Positions 54,926 through 64,000 of a stretch of 64,000 nucleotides of DNA are shown here, piece after piece. Source of the DNA: Hanleya hanleyi (Eukaryota; Mollusca; Polyplacophora; Lepidopleurida; Hanleyidae); the NCBI GenBank assembly GCA_036873755.1, contig JAVTVY010036984.1, forward strand, positions 96,615-160,614, written 5' to 3'. Within the stretch, counting starts at the first letter, position 1, and the number at the start of each line of letters is the position of its first letter. Both the position numbers and the translations under genes were made by a program. The notes under the pieces were generated by a model. That model had not been told where the DNA came from. It ran no database searches and saw only the letters and a program-made list of their open reading frames with translations.

Positions 54926-55010
54926 TGTCAGAAGTAGGATTCGAACCTACGCAGGGTATCACCCCACCAGTACTTAGGACTGGCGCCTTAGACCACTCGG
55001 CCATTCTGAC
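54926..55010 (-). tRNA. tRNA-Leu (anticodon UAA)
   Basis: The cloverleaf is complete: acceptor stem GTCAGAA/TTCTGAC with A73, D arm GCC...GGC, anticodon stem CCAGT/ACTGG, long variable arm with GGG/CCC stem (class II, as in Leu), T arm GTAGG-TTCGAAT-CCTAC. Internal promoters are intact: A box TGGCCGAGTGGTCTAAGGC, B box GGTTCGAATCC, and a T6 Pol III terminator follows at 54922-54917. The anticodon loop is CCTAAGT, giving UAA and C at position 33 instead of the near-universal U. It lies 46 bp beyond the PolB stop on the same strand. Confidence 0.9.
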
Positions 55011-55056
55011 TTTTACAGTTTTATAACTCGTGTATCCACAGTTAATGTTCCACATT

Positions 55057-56004
55057 TTACAAGTCCAAGTAGGTAGTGCTCACACCGTCGGCCAATACTT
55101 TTCGTTTGGGATAAAAGAAAGTAAAGGCGTCTCTTTGCTGGATATAGGTCCGCATCTGGTGGTCGACGACCCGGAATCCTCGGTTAGTGCCACTCGCACT
55201 GGCCTGGCTTTGCAATACACCCAGGTAGAGCTCTTTGTCTATGTTGGGATCGCGCCGGCTCACTCCTTTGCAGCTAAACTTATCCTCTCCACCGTCAGTT
55301 CCTCCGTAACAGTAGTAGGTCTTGGAGGAGAGCGCAATCATAGCATCTCCGCTCCACTCCAGCTTGAAGAGCCCCGGTGTCCGCTTGTCGTACGTGTAGT
55401 GATCGCGTCGGGGTAGCCACTGGTCCCGCTCCGCCTCATATTGTGCCCGTAACTCGGGTTTAACGAGTGACTCCCAGTCCGGATGGGAAACGGCCATGTA
55501 GGCCGAATCTGTGTCCATCTCCATGAGTTGCCAGTCTGAGGGATCAAAATACACACCCATAAAATCATAGATGAATTCCAGCATCCTCAGCTTGGCCACC
55601 TGGTAGACCATACATCCAATCTGGAGCGGTAGGTTATAGGTGATAGTCTTCTTGGCTGACGTCACTTCGTAGGTGTCGTCATCAATCACCTCCACGGATC
55701 GATAGAGAGGAGAATTCACTTTTTTGCGAGCTTGGGTAGTCGTACAAATGTTCACGTTGACGTGTTTATCCTGGTTGGTTACCGTTTTTCCATAATAACC
55801 ATTCCCAGTCAATTTCCAAGATTCAGCGATAATAGCCTGACTCGGGAATTCATCACCTTGACGACGAGCCTTCGTCACGAGGTCGGCGTTCTCGGCAAAA
55901 CAAGCCTCAGCCACGTACTGGATCACCTGATAGATTTGAGTAATTTCCAAACCGTGTTTCATATACCACTGCAGTAAGGGGGTGCCCAGCAAGATTTTCT
56001 GCGC
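55057..56004 (-). CDS. polB: PolB C-terminal part: palm motifs B and C, thumb
   Basis: This is in the same frame as the upstream part, separated only by the TGA at 56007-56005. The 311 residues from 55992 include motif B (KLTGNGYYGKTV, about residues 60-71) and catalytic motif C (MEMDTDSAYM, about 157-166, with DTDS), followed by conserved palm/thumb sequence (DKFSCKGVS). No methionine codon lies at its beginning, so it is not a separate gene. Expression depends on read-through, or the copy is inactivated. The rest of the sequence shows no decay. Confidence 0.85.
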   Translation of the reverse strand, partial: AQKILLGTPLLQWYMKHGLEITQIYQVIQYVAEACFAENADLVTKARRQGDEFPSQAIIAESWKLTGNGYYGKTVTNQDKHVNVNICTTTQARKKVNSPLYRSVEVIDDDTYEVTSAKKTITYNLPLQIGCMVYQVAKLRMLEFIYDFMGVYFDPSDWQLMEMDTDSAYMAVSHPDWESLVKPELRAQYEAERDQWLPRRDHYTYDKRTPGLFKLEWSGDAMIALSSKTYYCYGGTDGGEDKFSCKGVSRRDPNIDKELYLGVLQSQASASGTNRGFRVVDHQMRTYIQQRDAFTFFYPKRKVLADGVSTTYLDL

Positions 56005-58971
56005 TCACATACTGCCAATCAACATGCGGCGAGGTTTAGACAAACACTCGTGTTGCTCCGCATAGGCGCTCATGGTCTCTCCAATGTCAGCCCGACCCAC
56101 CAGCGTGTTCTTGAAGATAGGCGGACACTGGGCGAAGAGGGGCTTGAGAGTGTCGGGAACATGCAAATCACATTCTACAAAGCCGTAGAGCTGACCCGAA
56201 CGAATGGCGTCCAACATCTGGGGTAGACTGAGAAGTCGCCGACGACTCAAGGGATATTCACGTTCTTTTAAGAACCGTTGTAAATGAGGTAGGGCCTGGC
56301 ACATGGTGTGGAATTCACACTCCCACATCTCTATGAGATGGAATCCTCGCTCTTTGACATAATCACCGTTGATCACTACTTCTTCCCGTAATTCTTGTGC
56401 CGATTTTCCACGTCGCTCATTGAAGCGGCCCGCACTAAAATGACATTCGTGGCCGTGCCAGTAACACCCGTAAAACTGGAATACAGTCGGTGTGCCTTGG
56501 ACAAGGGCAAACCCATCGACGGGAAGTCGGCGATCTCCTACCCGCTTCTCCGTGGCGTTGGTCTGATGACGTATATAAATGGCCCGTCTATACGCTTCCC
56601 AATCTAACCACTGGTCGGCGAGATGTTTATAGGGCGTCCGTTCAGGTGTAAAATGCCGACCTTCTGCCCACCAACGTGTATAATGTCCACTGGGCATAGG
56701 TTGGGCGAGCGACCACAGGTACAAGGCATTGGCGTCAAATCCGATGATTTTGGCACAGGGTTTTCCACTAGGGAGAGTCGTCACATCCTTCTCATGGTAG
56801 CGGTGGAAAATAAGACTGGGACCACCCACAATGTTCCGCTTCAGACATTCATGCATGTCTGCATCTTTTTTTTGAATCAGCGAGAAGTAGGTTGGACAGT
56901 CTTGAAAAAGATGGCGAAGCGCCAGACCCGGTAAACTTAAACACTCTTTGAAGATGTCGATGTGCATTTGGCGACAAAAGAGTTGCACCATTTTCTCGGC
57001 CGCTTCCAGGAAAGGAACCACATCTAGGTTGTTATACCATATGAGGAAATCTCGCAACGTCTGCATATGTTCAGCGTTCCATACCTGCTGGAGTTCGATG
57101 TAGGTGGTCTCGGACAGAGCTTCCCCTTTCAGGTCATTGTAAAACGCTTCCCGGGGTGGTAACTGGGTGTCTTCTAAGCGATCCAGGCTCGTCATATAGG
57201 AGTAAGGAAAGTAACCTTTCATCTGGGTACAGTTATAGGCTTTCACCCACTGCGCATAGCTACAATTAGGTGCCAGGTAATTGCGTATATCGAGGAAACG
57301 AAGTGATGTGGTAGTGAGGGCCATATGGTTGTTGATCTTCTTGATGACCGACTTCAGGGTATCGGAGTGCGCCAAGTAAGGGTAGAGAAATTCCTTGACC
57401 ATGTTCAAATCGTATCGTCCCGAATTGAAGCCGAGCACCGGTAACTGACCTAAGTATTGAAGGAACCGTAACTTCAATTTCTGCGCATAAGGTTTAGGTA
57501 AAGGGACATGCTGCGGAGGCTGGGACTGCTGGGACTGCTGGGACTCGGCCTCGGACTGGGACTCTTCATCGTCGCTGAAGGCTACACCCGGTTCAGGAAT
57601 GCGATCGTCCAGCTGGGTGAGTACGTCGTCGAACTTGGTCACCAACAATGCCGTACTGGCCGCACTGACTTGCTCTAAATACTCCATCATACGGGTGATC
57701 AACTCATGGGATTCTCCCGTGGACACGAAACACACCGGTGCAGCGTCATAGCCAGGTACGTTGGATGAAATGCTGACACTGAGGGGAATATGGCGCTGTG
57801 TCCACTGCGTTTTAGCCGAAAACAAGTCCATGGGCTCCAACAGGGCCTCAAAATCATAGCATGCCCGGTAGGGAAAATAACGGTCCTCTTCCGGTATGAT
57901 GATACCCTCATCGGCCAGTTCCTGGAAAATAGTAGGTGTATTATGATACACTCCACCCGGATAGACTCGCTTGACACTGTTGTCACAGATTTTCTCGTGG
58001 CGAAGTAAGTTGTAAGACTTTTTAAACACACAATGGCATTGGGCACAACTGAAAGACTGAGCGTACAGGCTCATATTGGTAATGAGCGAAAAATGACTCA
58101 CGCCATTGTCATCGAACACATTCACTTTCATCGTAGCAGCATACCGTTCTGTAGATCGACGAACCAATTCAGCCACATAGGTATCGTCCTCCTCGCGTCG
58201 TAATCGATAAACAAAGATATTAATATCGAACAGTGTTTCTACATCATCCAAATTCTTAAAGGGGACTCCACGGAAGTGCCGCTTATCCATGTCTTGATGC
58301 TCTAAATACGCTTCCCAATAGCCATCGGTCATTGTGTCACAAGTCTTGGGGTCACACTCGTCCAGATGCACGGCCAAACACCGAAACAGACATTTCCGGT
58401 CTTTGTAGGGTCCATTTTTTCCTGCTGTTAATGCATACAGGCCTTGTCGACGAAGCAACCACGGGGGGAGTTGTACAGGAGCACCGATCGGATGATCTCG
58501 CATTTTCGTGACGAAAAATGTAACGTTAGTGACCATTTCCACAAGCCATTGTGTATTGGGGCGTTGCAGACGGGCCCACTCCAACGGGTCTAATGTAGTG
58601 AGTTGCTCGACCACTGGCTCCAGAGAAATCTCATCCGTGATGGTGAACGGCTGGTCAAACACATACGAATTGTTACTGGGATAGAAATACCGCAGTTGGT
58701 CTGTCTGTTTATGCCGTAAGATATAGCCAAATGTGACATTCAACTTATAGGCTGTCACCTGATCTTTGAAAATGTTCTCGGCATATGTAGTGAGATACGT
58801 GAGGTCCTCCAGCCGAAAATTGTATAAGTCCAAAAGACGACGATCACGGTGAAAACAATGGCGTATGGTAGGCCAGTGTCGTTGATAAATGCCCCTGACA
58901 CGTGCATCTTCAGGCAAGACTTCAACCGGAGGTGCGGCTGGATCGAAGGGAAAATCTGCTCCACGTCTCAT
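56005..58971 (-). CDS. polB: Family B DNA polymerase, N-terminal and exonuclease part, through motif A
   Basis: This is a protein-primed-type PolB (DNA_pol_B_2 group). I chose the ATG at 58971; the open frame runs 10 codons further upstream without ATG. Numbering from the upstream frame end at 59001: an OTU-like Cys/His segment (about 190-310, CLFRCLAVH and NGVSHFSLI); a C2H2-type finger (C319, C322, H335, C339); exonuclease motifs I (YDFEALL, D383/E385), II (FNSGRYD, 525-531), III (YNNLD, 656-660); motif A (FDANALYLW, D756). Between motifs A and B lies FYGCYWHGHECHF ... GFHLIEMWECEF, resembling Vsr-type endonucleases. It copies the element from its ends, probably using a terminal protein (family knowledge). 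It ends at TGA 56007-56005. Confidence 0.9.
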   Translation of the reverse strand: MRRGADFPFDPAAPPVEVLPEDARVRGIYQRHWPTIRHCFHRDRRLLDLYNFRLEDLTYLTTYAENIFKDQVTAYKLNVTFGYILRHKQTDQLRYFYPSNNSYVFDQPFTITDEISLEPVVEQLTTLDPLEWARLQRPNTQWLVEMVTNVTFFVTKMRDHPIGAPVQLPPWLLRRQGLYALTAGKNGPYKDRKCLFRCLAVHLDECDPKTCDTMTDGYWEAYLEHQDMDKRHFRGVPFKNLDDVETLFDINIFVYRLRREEDDTYVAELVRRSTERYAATMKVNVFDDNGVSHFSLITNMSLYAQSFSCAQCHCVFKKSYNLLRHEKICDNSVKRVYPGGVYHNTPTIFQELADEGIIIPEEDRYFPYRACYDFEALLEPMDLFSAKTQWTQRHIPLSVSISSNVPGYDAAPVCFVSTGESHELITRMMEYLEQVSAASTALLVTKFDDVLTQLDDRIPEPGVAFSDDEESQSEAESQQSQQSQPPQHVPLPKPYAQKLKLRFLQYLGQLPVLGFNSGRYDLNMVKEFLYPYLAHSDTLKSVIKKINNHMALTTTSLRFLDIRNYLAPNCSYAQWVKAYNCTQMKGYFPYSYMTSLDRLEDTQLPPREAFYNDLKGEALSETTYIELQQVWNAEHMQTLRDFLIWYNNLDVVPFLEAAEKMVQLFCRQMHIDIFKECLSLPGLALRHLFQDCPTYFSLIQKKDADMHECLKRNIVGGPSLIFHRYHEKDVTTLPSGKPCAKIIGFDANALYLWSLAQPMPSGHYTRWWAEGRHFTPERTPYKHLADQWLDWEAYRRAIYIRHQTNATEKRVGDRRLPVDGFALVQGTPTVFQFYGCYWHGHECHFSAGRFNERRGKSAQELREEVVINGDYVKERGFHLIEMWECEFHTMCQALPHLQRFLKEREYPLSRRRLLSLPQMLDAIRSGQLYGFVECDLHVPDTLKPLFAQCPPIFKNTLVGRADIGETMSAYAEQHECLSKPRRMLIGSM

Positions 58972-59083
58972 GCTTTTCGTCTCATACAAGCGGATAGGCA
59001 AGCAAGGCAGGCAGGCAGGCAGGCAGGCAGAGACAGGTCAGGTAAGTCAGATTGAATACACCCTCACCCTAAAAATGGACTCC

Positions 59084-59090
59084 TTTTATA
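59084..59090 (-). promoter_or_regulatory. TATA box for PolB
   Basis: On the minus strand GGGCTATAAAAGGAG, identical to the left TIR core promoter, 113 bp before the ATG at 58971. Confidence 0.8.
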
Positions 59091-60049
59091 GCCCATTGAA
59101 CCTCATTTGCATATTTTCAGCGGATCAATCCTCACACACAAAAAACAAGCCGCCATCTTGAACACGACCACACACACACACACACAAACAAACCTCCCTC
59201 TTGAAAACGACCCCAAAGACCTCATTTGCATATTTTCAGGGACAACAAGGCCGCCATCTTGAAACCAACCACCCCTAACCTACAAAAAACAGGCCGCCAT
59301 CTTGAAAACAGTGGGGAAAAACCCAGAGACCTCATTTGCATATTTTCAGGGGAACAACAGGCCGCCATCTTGAATCCGACCACCCCTAACCTACAAAAAA
59401 CAGGCCGCCATCTTGAAAATATGCAAATGAGGACGAGCGAAAACAAGTACAATTGACCGCCCTACCAAAAACAGGCCGCCATCTTGAATCCGACCACCCC
59501 TAACCTAGAAAAAACAGGCCGCCATCTTGAAAATAGGCAAATGAAGACCGAAACAAGTGCACGTGTACGCACCTACAAAAACAAGCCGCCATCTTGAATC
59601 CGACCACCCCTAACCTAGAAAAAACAAGCCGCCATCTTGAAAATATGCAAATGAGGACCGAAACAAGTGCAATGGGCCGCCATCTTGAAGCCGACCACCC
59701 CTAACCTAGAAAAAACAAGCCGCCATCTTGAATATACCCAATGCACCCAATGACCTCATTTGCATAAAACCACGTGTACGCACCTACAAAAACAAGCCGC
59801 CATCTTGAAGCCGACCACCCCTAACCTAGAAAAAACAAGCCGCCATCTTGAAAATATGCAAATGAGGACCGAAACAAGTGCAATGGGCCGCCATCTTGAA
59901 GCCGACCACCCCTAACCTAGAAAAAACAAGCCGCCATCTTGAATATACCCAATGCACCCAATGACCTCATTTGCATAAAAGGCCACGCCCACTCATTTGC
60001 ATAAACTCACGCATGCGCACACACATAGCCACGCCCACAAAATAATTTC

Positions 60050-60061
60050 TGCGCATGCGCA
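60050..60061. promoter_or_regulatory. NRF1-type palindrome at right tip
   Basis: TGCGCATGCGCA, mirror of 44203-44214. Confidence 0.6.
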
Positions 60062-60101
60062 GTGAAGCGCATTGGCCCTTCAAAGCTCTTTCCCTACTAC
60101 T

Positions 60102-60107
60102 TAGATA
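60102..60107. repeat. 6-bp target duplication (TAGATA), right
   Basis: Pairs with 44157-44162. Confidence 0.9.
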
Positions 60108-62298
60108 GATAAAAATATCTTATTCACAAGGCACGATCAGTAGGGCACCATGTCCGGTATAAGATCAAATCCCTCTGATCTCAGCGTGGGTGATACTAAA
60201 GCCGTCAAACCAAAATTCTGGTCGACTATCGATATCTTAATGAAACAGCTTCGGGGAAAAGGATGTTATCGCCCACAATACTGATATTCCAGGACAAACG
60301 GACCCACGCAAAATGTGTCGAGAATTGATTTGACTGGATTCGCGCAGATATAAATAGACAACGGCGGGGACGGGTTATTTCATTAAATGGTATTGTCCCT
60401 ATTCGACCGAGATTTAATTTCCGCTGATGGGATAGACAAGCTTCTTTTATTGTGACAATTTCAGCGTTTAAATCAAGCTAGTTTTCTGTAAGACAGGAAA
60501 AAAGAACATGAAGTGAAATAACATCATTGCCAACAATATTTCCTTTTGCAATGTTTTATAAGCTTTTCGATTCCGTCGATTAGATTAGCTTGACAGCGGT
60601 TGCATAGAATCGTTCATTGTCATCAGATCCGTTGCTTATATTCTGTTCTATGAAATTTTAATTCCCTGGCGGTAAGATTTCCGCCACCGTATAATTTTGT
60701 TAGCAATTCAGTTGAAATAAACGAACGCTCCAAAACGATTTATATATTTTCTGAAAGCTGTTCACTTAGGGAATTAGAATTTACGGACAACTTTGTTCTT
60801 CTTTTAATATAACGAAATTACTTGAGCTGAGCTTGAGAAGTTTGTAAACATTTAGACTTTTCACATTCCTATATATAGTTTGAAAGGATTAAGCGTTCCT
60901 CATTCTTTTCAATTCCGCCCTGGAAATGATTTTATGATCGTTCAAAGTTCTAAAATTCCAAAAAATCCTGAAAACGCGATACTTTCAACTACATTGTAAA
61001 AGCATGGATAATTTTGAAACGGCGAAATAATGAGCCACGCTTTTTTCAGTTTTACAGATGTATTGCGTCCAAACTTCATAACTAAACTCTGAAATAGCAT
61101 AGGAATTATTAGACGGCCAACCCGAGCAGAAACTACCGAAGAGGGATGTTCTTCAATTTATGCCCGGTAATTTCCTGAACAGTCTCCGCGTCAATCAAAG
61201 TGTCACTGAAATACATCATGCAATGCAATGTCAGTAAATTCAGATATAATATCACGGAATATTGTATCTGAATTCAGCCCTACATAAATCCCGTGCGAAT
61301 TTGAAACTACTATTATTAGCCAATCAGGTGGATAGCTTGTCGAAAGAATTCAAAATCACCCCCGCAGTAATTACACACTGTAGCACGTGGTTTAATATAT
61401 AGAAATTATCGTGAAACAGTATCCAAATATGGCATCATTTCCAGACAGTGTGCGTGAAAAACCGAAAAGATCAATGAGTTTACTCCCGCCGAAAAGTCTG
61501 GCTTTGTTAGGGGTAGAAAATATAATAAGATTGTGCCGTGCGAAGATGTTAATCTCCGTGAAGTAAACGTCAATCATTGTCAGAGAGAAAAGGTAGAATT
61601 GGCCGTGATTGGCTTATTATGGGATCTCGTAGAATATCGGCGAACATTTTGCACGAAGTTTTCATAGCGTTACGTCTAGATGGTATACCTCTGATTTACC
61701 ATCTTGGTTTACCTAGATTGCATGCAATGGTAACTTTCGTACGAAAAAGGCCTCCCGATTATTGACTCGGAAATTTTCGGACAACGGCTGAATATTGAAT
61801 GTCGGGTCCGATGCCTGCAACTTCAGCCATGCATGGAGATGAAAAAAAACCCTCGAGAAAGCAAGCAAGACTCGATTTTCTTTCTTGTAAGGAACTGATC
61901 ACTATAAGCAGTAAAACTGAAATGTAGTTTTACGCATACAGAGAGAGGGGGAGGGGTATTGGAAATAAAAGAAATTCAATATTCGGAAACGGCACATCAA
62001 CAAGGTATACTTACTGTTGTGTGCAAGTTTCGCGATCTGCCCTGCAGTAGTTTTTGGAGAAAACCAAGAAACCAAGTTAAAAGACACACAGGAGTACAGA
62101 CGGGCAGGCAGACGAATTTACAATTCAATATTCAGCCGTCGACCATTAAAGAATTCCAGCGCTCATAATCCAAAGACCTGATTCATATAATAGATTTAGC
62201 TCCAAATTAAGAGAATAAATCATTGTATACAAAAGTCGGCTAGTTTCCTGCAAGAGAGAAGCGGTCAATGCCCATAACCGTACTCCTTAGCTCATATG

Positions 62299-62543
62299 GT
62301 ACTCTCTAAAATAATTAGATTGAAATTCAATCTATCAGATTGAAATTAGTGACCAATCTTTTCTTGGATTGAAAATATTCAATCTAATAGAATGAAAACG
62401 ATAAAATGAATCTGTTGTAGACAGAAAATTCAATCGAATAGATTGAAATTTTCAATCTAATATATGAAATATTCAATCGAATAGATTGGTCACTAATTCC
62501 AATCTGATAGGTTGAATTTTCAATCTAATTATTTTAGAGAGTA
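62299..62543. mobile_element. MITE of about 245 bp, TA target (Tc1/mariner-type candidate)
   Basis: TACTCTCTAAAATAATTAG at the left is matched by CTAATTATTTTAGAGAGTA at the right, and inversion continues inward for about 60 bp (TTAGTGACCAATC/GATTGGTCACTAA). The outer TA is a likely target duplication. Unit 3 lacks this insert near 36530. No coding capacity. Confidence 0.8.
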
Positions 62544-63246
62544 TTCCCACCTGAAATGCCGCTGAACGACAAGAAGATGGCAAGCGTTTCTTTTTTAGAT
62601 CTAGTTTTAATCAGATTGTGAAAGAATTTGGAACATTAAACAATGTGTCGAACCGTGATGATGAAAGATAACTGTCTATTGGATGATAGAGCAGCTGTTG
62701 GCAACATATTTGTGGTATTCAAAATACAATCTTAGTTTCCACCATGCATTCCAAGGTTGTGTAACGGTTAACCGTTGTGTAGAGAACAGTTTGAATCCGC
62801 AGGGTGATATGAATGGAATGTGGCGAACGACCTTGACACGTATCTTCCGTGGCGAACAAGGCAGTGTATGGAAATGGATTCCACCGTATTTCTCGCTTAC
62901 CAGAGCAAGATAGGAGTTGCCGTTTACGTGGAATATTCTCTACGGGTTCTAGATTGGGATGCCATTCTAGTTTGTGGACTATGAACTGTAATTTCGCTGT
63001 GAGAGACGATAATTCATTGTGGGCGAAACGTCTCCGTCCGTGAGGAAGCCTCCTGTGAGGACTTTTTGGGTCTGGAGAGTGCACACCCTATTTAAACTCG
63101 AGCTGACCTTCCAACCGGGTTCAGACCAGAAAGACAGCTCTAGGGAAAGCACGCACAGGTACAGCCTGAATTGTTGATTTTGGCACACCGCAAATGTAAT
63201 TGTTTTGGCCTGGGAGTCTAAAAGATTATAGATCCTGTAGCGAGTA

Positions 63247-63430
63247 CAACCTGTGGAAAACACGGAAAACCAATGCGAATTGGTCGGCTTGCATTTTCAG
63301 TGTGGGAACGTGTTTGTGCGGTGTACTATAGTCTAGTACAACCTGTGAAAAACACACAGTACCAATGCGAATTTGCCGGCTTGCATTTTCAGTGTGGAAA
63401 CGTGTTTGCGCGGTGTACTATAGTATAGGG
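63247..63430. repeat. Tandem duplication of about 90 bp
   Basis: ACAACCTGTG-AAAACAC, CCAATGCGAATT, CGGCTTGCATTTTCAGTGTG, AACGTGTTTG-GCGGTGTAC and TATAGT occur twice in order. Confidence 0.85.
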
Positions 63431-63836
63431 AACACGACAGAGTGGGAAAACCGACTGGCGTGTTTATTATAGGCTGGGGGTATTCTATAAGACTGTAACA
63501 TGACATGTATTGCCGCGTAGCACATTCCGGTAATTAACATGATCAGACATCAGTGTAGAATAAGGACATAGGTCATTACCAGTAGATTGTATGATATCGG
63601 CACTGTTTTACTGTACAACCCGGGCACTGGGACGTGGGCAGTATCATTTATGTGTCGGTGTTATCGGTCGTGAAGCGGTATATGACGATAACTAGGGATT
63701 CCCTCCATCCTCAGAAAATATATGCAACTGTACTATATATACGGGGATAATAGAGCAAATCCTCCTACCGTTATTCGACGGCGTATCGTGCAACCCGCAG
63801 ACGGTCGTATCGACGCTGTACGTGGGCGATAAAGAT

Positions 63837-63985
63837 CACAGATATTACGGCCAGTACAGCAAAGGCAAGATACAGTACAGGCGGGCTTCGTTTTACCGGT
63901 GTAAAAGAGAGCACAGATATTACGGCCAGTACAGCCAAGACAAGATACGGTGCAGGCGGGCTTCGTTTTACCGGTGTAAAAGAGA
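63837..63985. repeat. Tandem duplication of about 74 bp
   Basis: CACAGATATTACGGCCAGTA, CAAGATAC, CAGGCGGGCTTCGTTTTACC and GGTGTAAAAGAGA occur twice, running toward the window edge. Confidence 0.85.
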
Positions 63986-64000
63986 TAACAAAGCTTACAG

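Larger units (their letters stand above)
44163..60101. mobile_element. Polinton/Maverick-like element, 15.9 kb, without virion genes
   Basis: Ends AGTAGTAGGG and CCCTACTACT are perfect inverted termini flanked by 6-bp TAGATA. Long TIRs (about 1.55 kb left, 1.1 kb right), a size near 16 kb and a protein-primed-type PolB fit Polintons. Gene content from left: CARD-PC4-like protein (+), RING protein (-), split acidic/RING gene (+), proline-rich acidic protein (-), PC4-like repeat protein (+), doubtful ORF (+), tRNA-Leu (-), PolB (-). I found no retroviral-type integrase, FtsK/HerA ATPase, Ulp-like protease or jelly-roll capsid. So it is a non-autonomous derivative or a distinct lineage. It must postdate amplification of the host unit. 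Confidence 0.9.
59010..60101 (-). repeat. Right terminal inverted repeat with promoter-motif array
   Basis: Inverted copy of the left TIR, about 460 bp shorter because one internal block is single. About fifteen GCCGCCATCTTG words (AAGATGGCGGC facing inward) alternate with octamer sites. A GGCAGGCA run lies at its inner edge (59002-59030). Confidence 0.95.
60102..62757. repeat. Fourth tandem unit, right part
   Basis: Collinear with 19119-21240 and 34378-36825: AAATATCTTATTCACAAGGC, GTCAAACCAAAATTCTGGTCG, AGCTTGACAGCGG, CCAATCAGGTGGATAGC, and the GAGGGG segment near 61945. No gene. It stops at 62757, where an unrelated sequence begins. Confidence 0.85.
62758..64000. other. Start of a different, unidentified element or array
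   Basis: The host unit breaks off after CATTCCAAGGTTG, where units 2 and 3 continue CATTCTGAACAAAAAT. The new sequence begins TGTAACGGTTAACCG and holds two tandem duplications. TG at its start would fit an LTR, but the window ends before a second copy could be seen. No gene is supported. Confidence 0.5.

Noticed and set aside
54926..55010. Link between the element's tRNA-Leu and the gypsy tRNA-Leu primer site
   Set aside because: The primer site complements a tRNA ending CCGCTGCCA, whereas this tRNA ends CTTCTGACA; they are different tRNA-Leu species.

Overview
The window looks like gene-free, repeat-rich DNA from a marine invertebrate, most likely a mollusc. I base this on low GC, a LINE 3' tail of the type common in molluscan elements, metazoan-type TATA boxes and poly(A) signals, and a mixture of Ty3/gypsy, I/Nimb-like LINE, foldback and Polinton-like elements. 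I see no ordinary single-copy host gene. The species is inferred, not shown.

The matrix is a tandem array of long repeat units, about 6-7 kb each, all in the same orientation. The same landmarks recur in order in 1-4799/17803-18310, 18311-24222, 32788-39956 and 43062-44162/60102-62757. Each unit has been hit by a different element, and the uninterrupted sister units serve as empty-site controls that fix several insertion boundaries. The elements are: (1) a 13.0-kb Ty3/gypsy retrotransposon on the minus strand (4800-17802), with 2-kb LTRs, a tRNA-Leu primer site, gag, a broken pol, and two extra ORFs between pol and the 3' LTR; (2) a dead LINE (24223-32787, 12-bp target duplication) that carries about twelve copies of a 157-bp tandem repeat; (3) a 3.1-kb foldback element (39957-43061) that is almost entirely one palindrome; (4) a 15.9-kb Polinton/Maverick-like element (44163-60101) with a 6-bp target duplication.

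The Polinton-like element is the most unusual part. Its terminal inverted repeats are arrays of inward-facing YY1-type (AAGATGGCGGC) and octamer (ATGCAAAT) motifs, with NRF1-type palindromes at the tips, and each TIR ends in a TATA box. The left TIR drives a predicted CARD protein with two PC4-like modules. The right TIR drives a protein-primed-type family B DNA polymerase that has all its catalytic motifs but is cut by one in-frame TGA. Between them lie two RING-finger genes, a proline-rich acidic protein, a second protein of PC4-like modules, a doubtful small ORF, and a tRNA-Leu(UAA) gene. No integrase, packaging ATPase, protease or capsid gene is recognisable. Both RING genes end in what look like canonical histone-mRNA stem-loops followed by a purine-rich U7-type element. 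This suggests (inference) S-phase-coupled expression of an element that replicates with its own polymerase. The overall reading is a replication-only Polinton derivative that keeps host-signalling genes (CARD, RING) and depends on a partner for integration.
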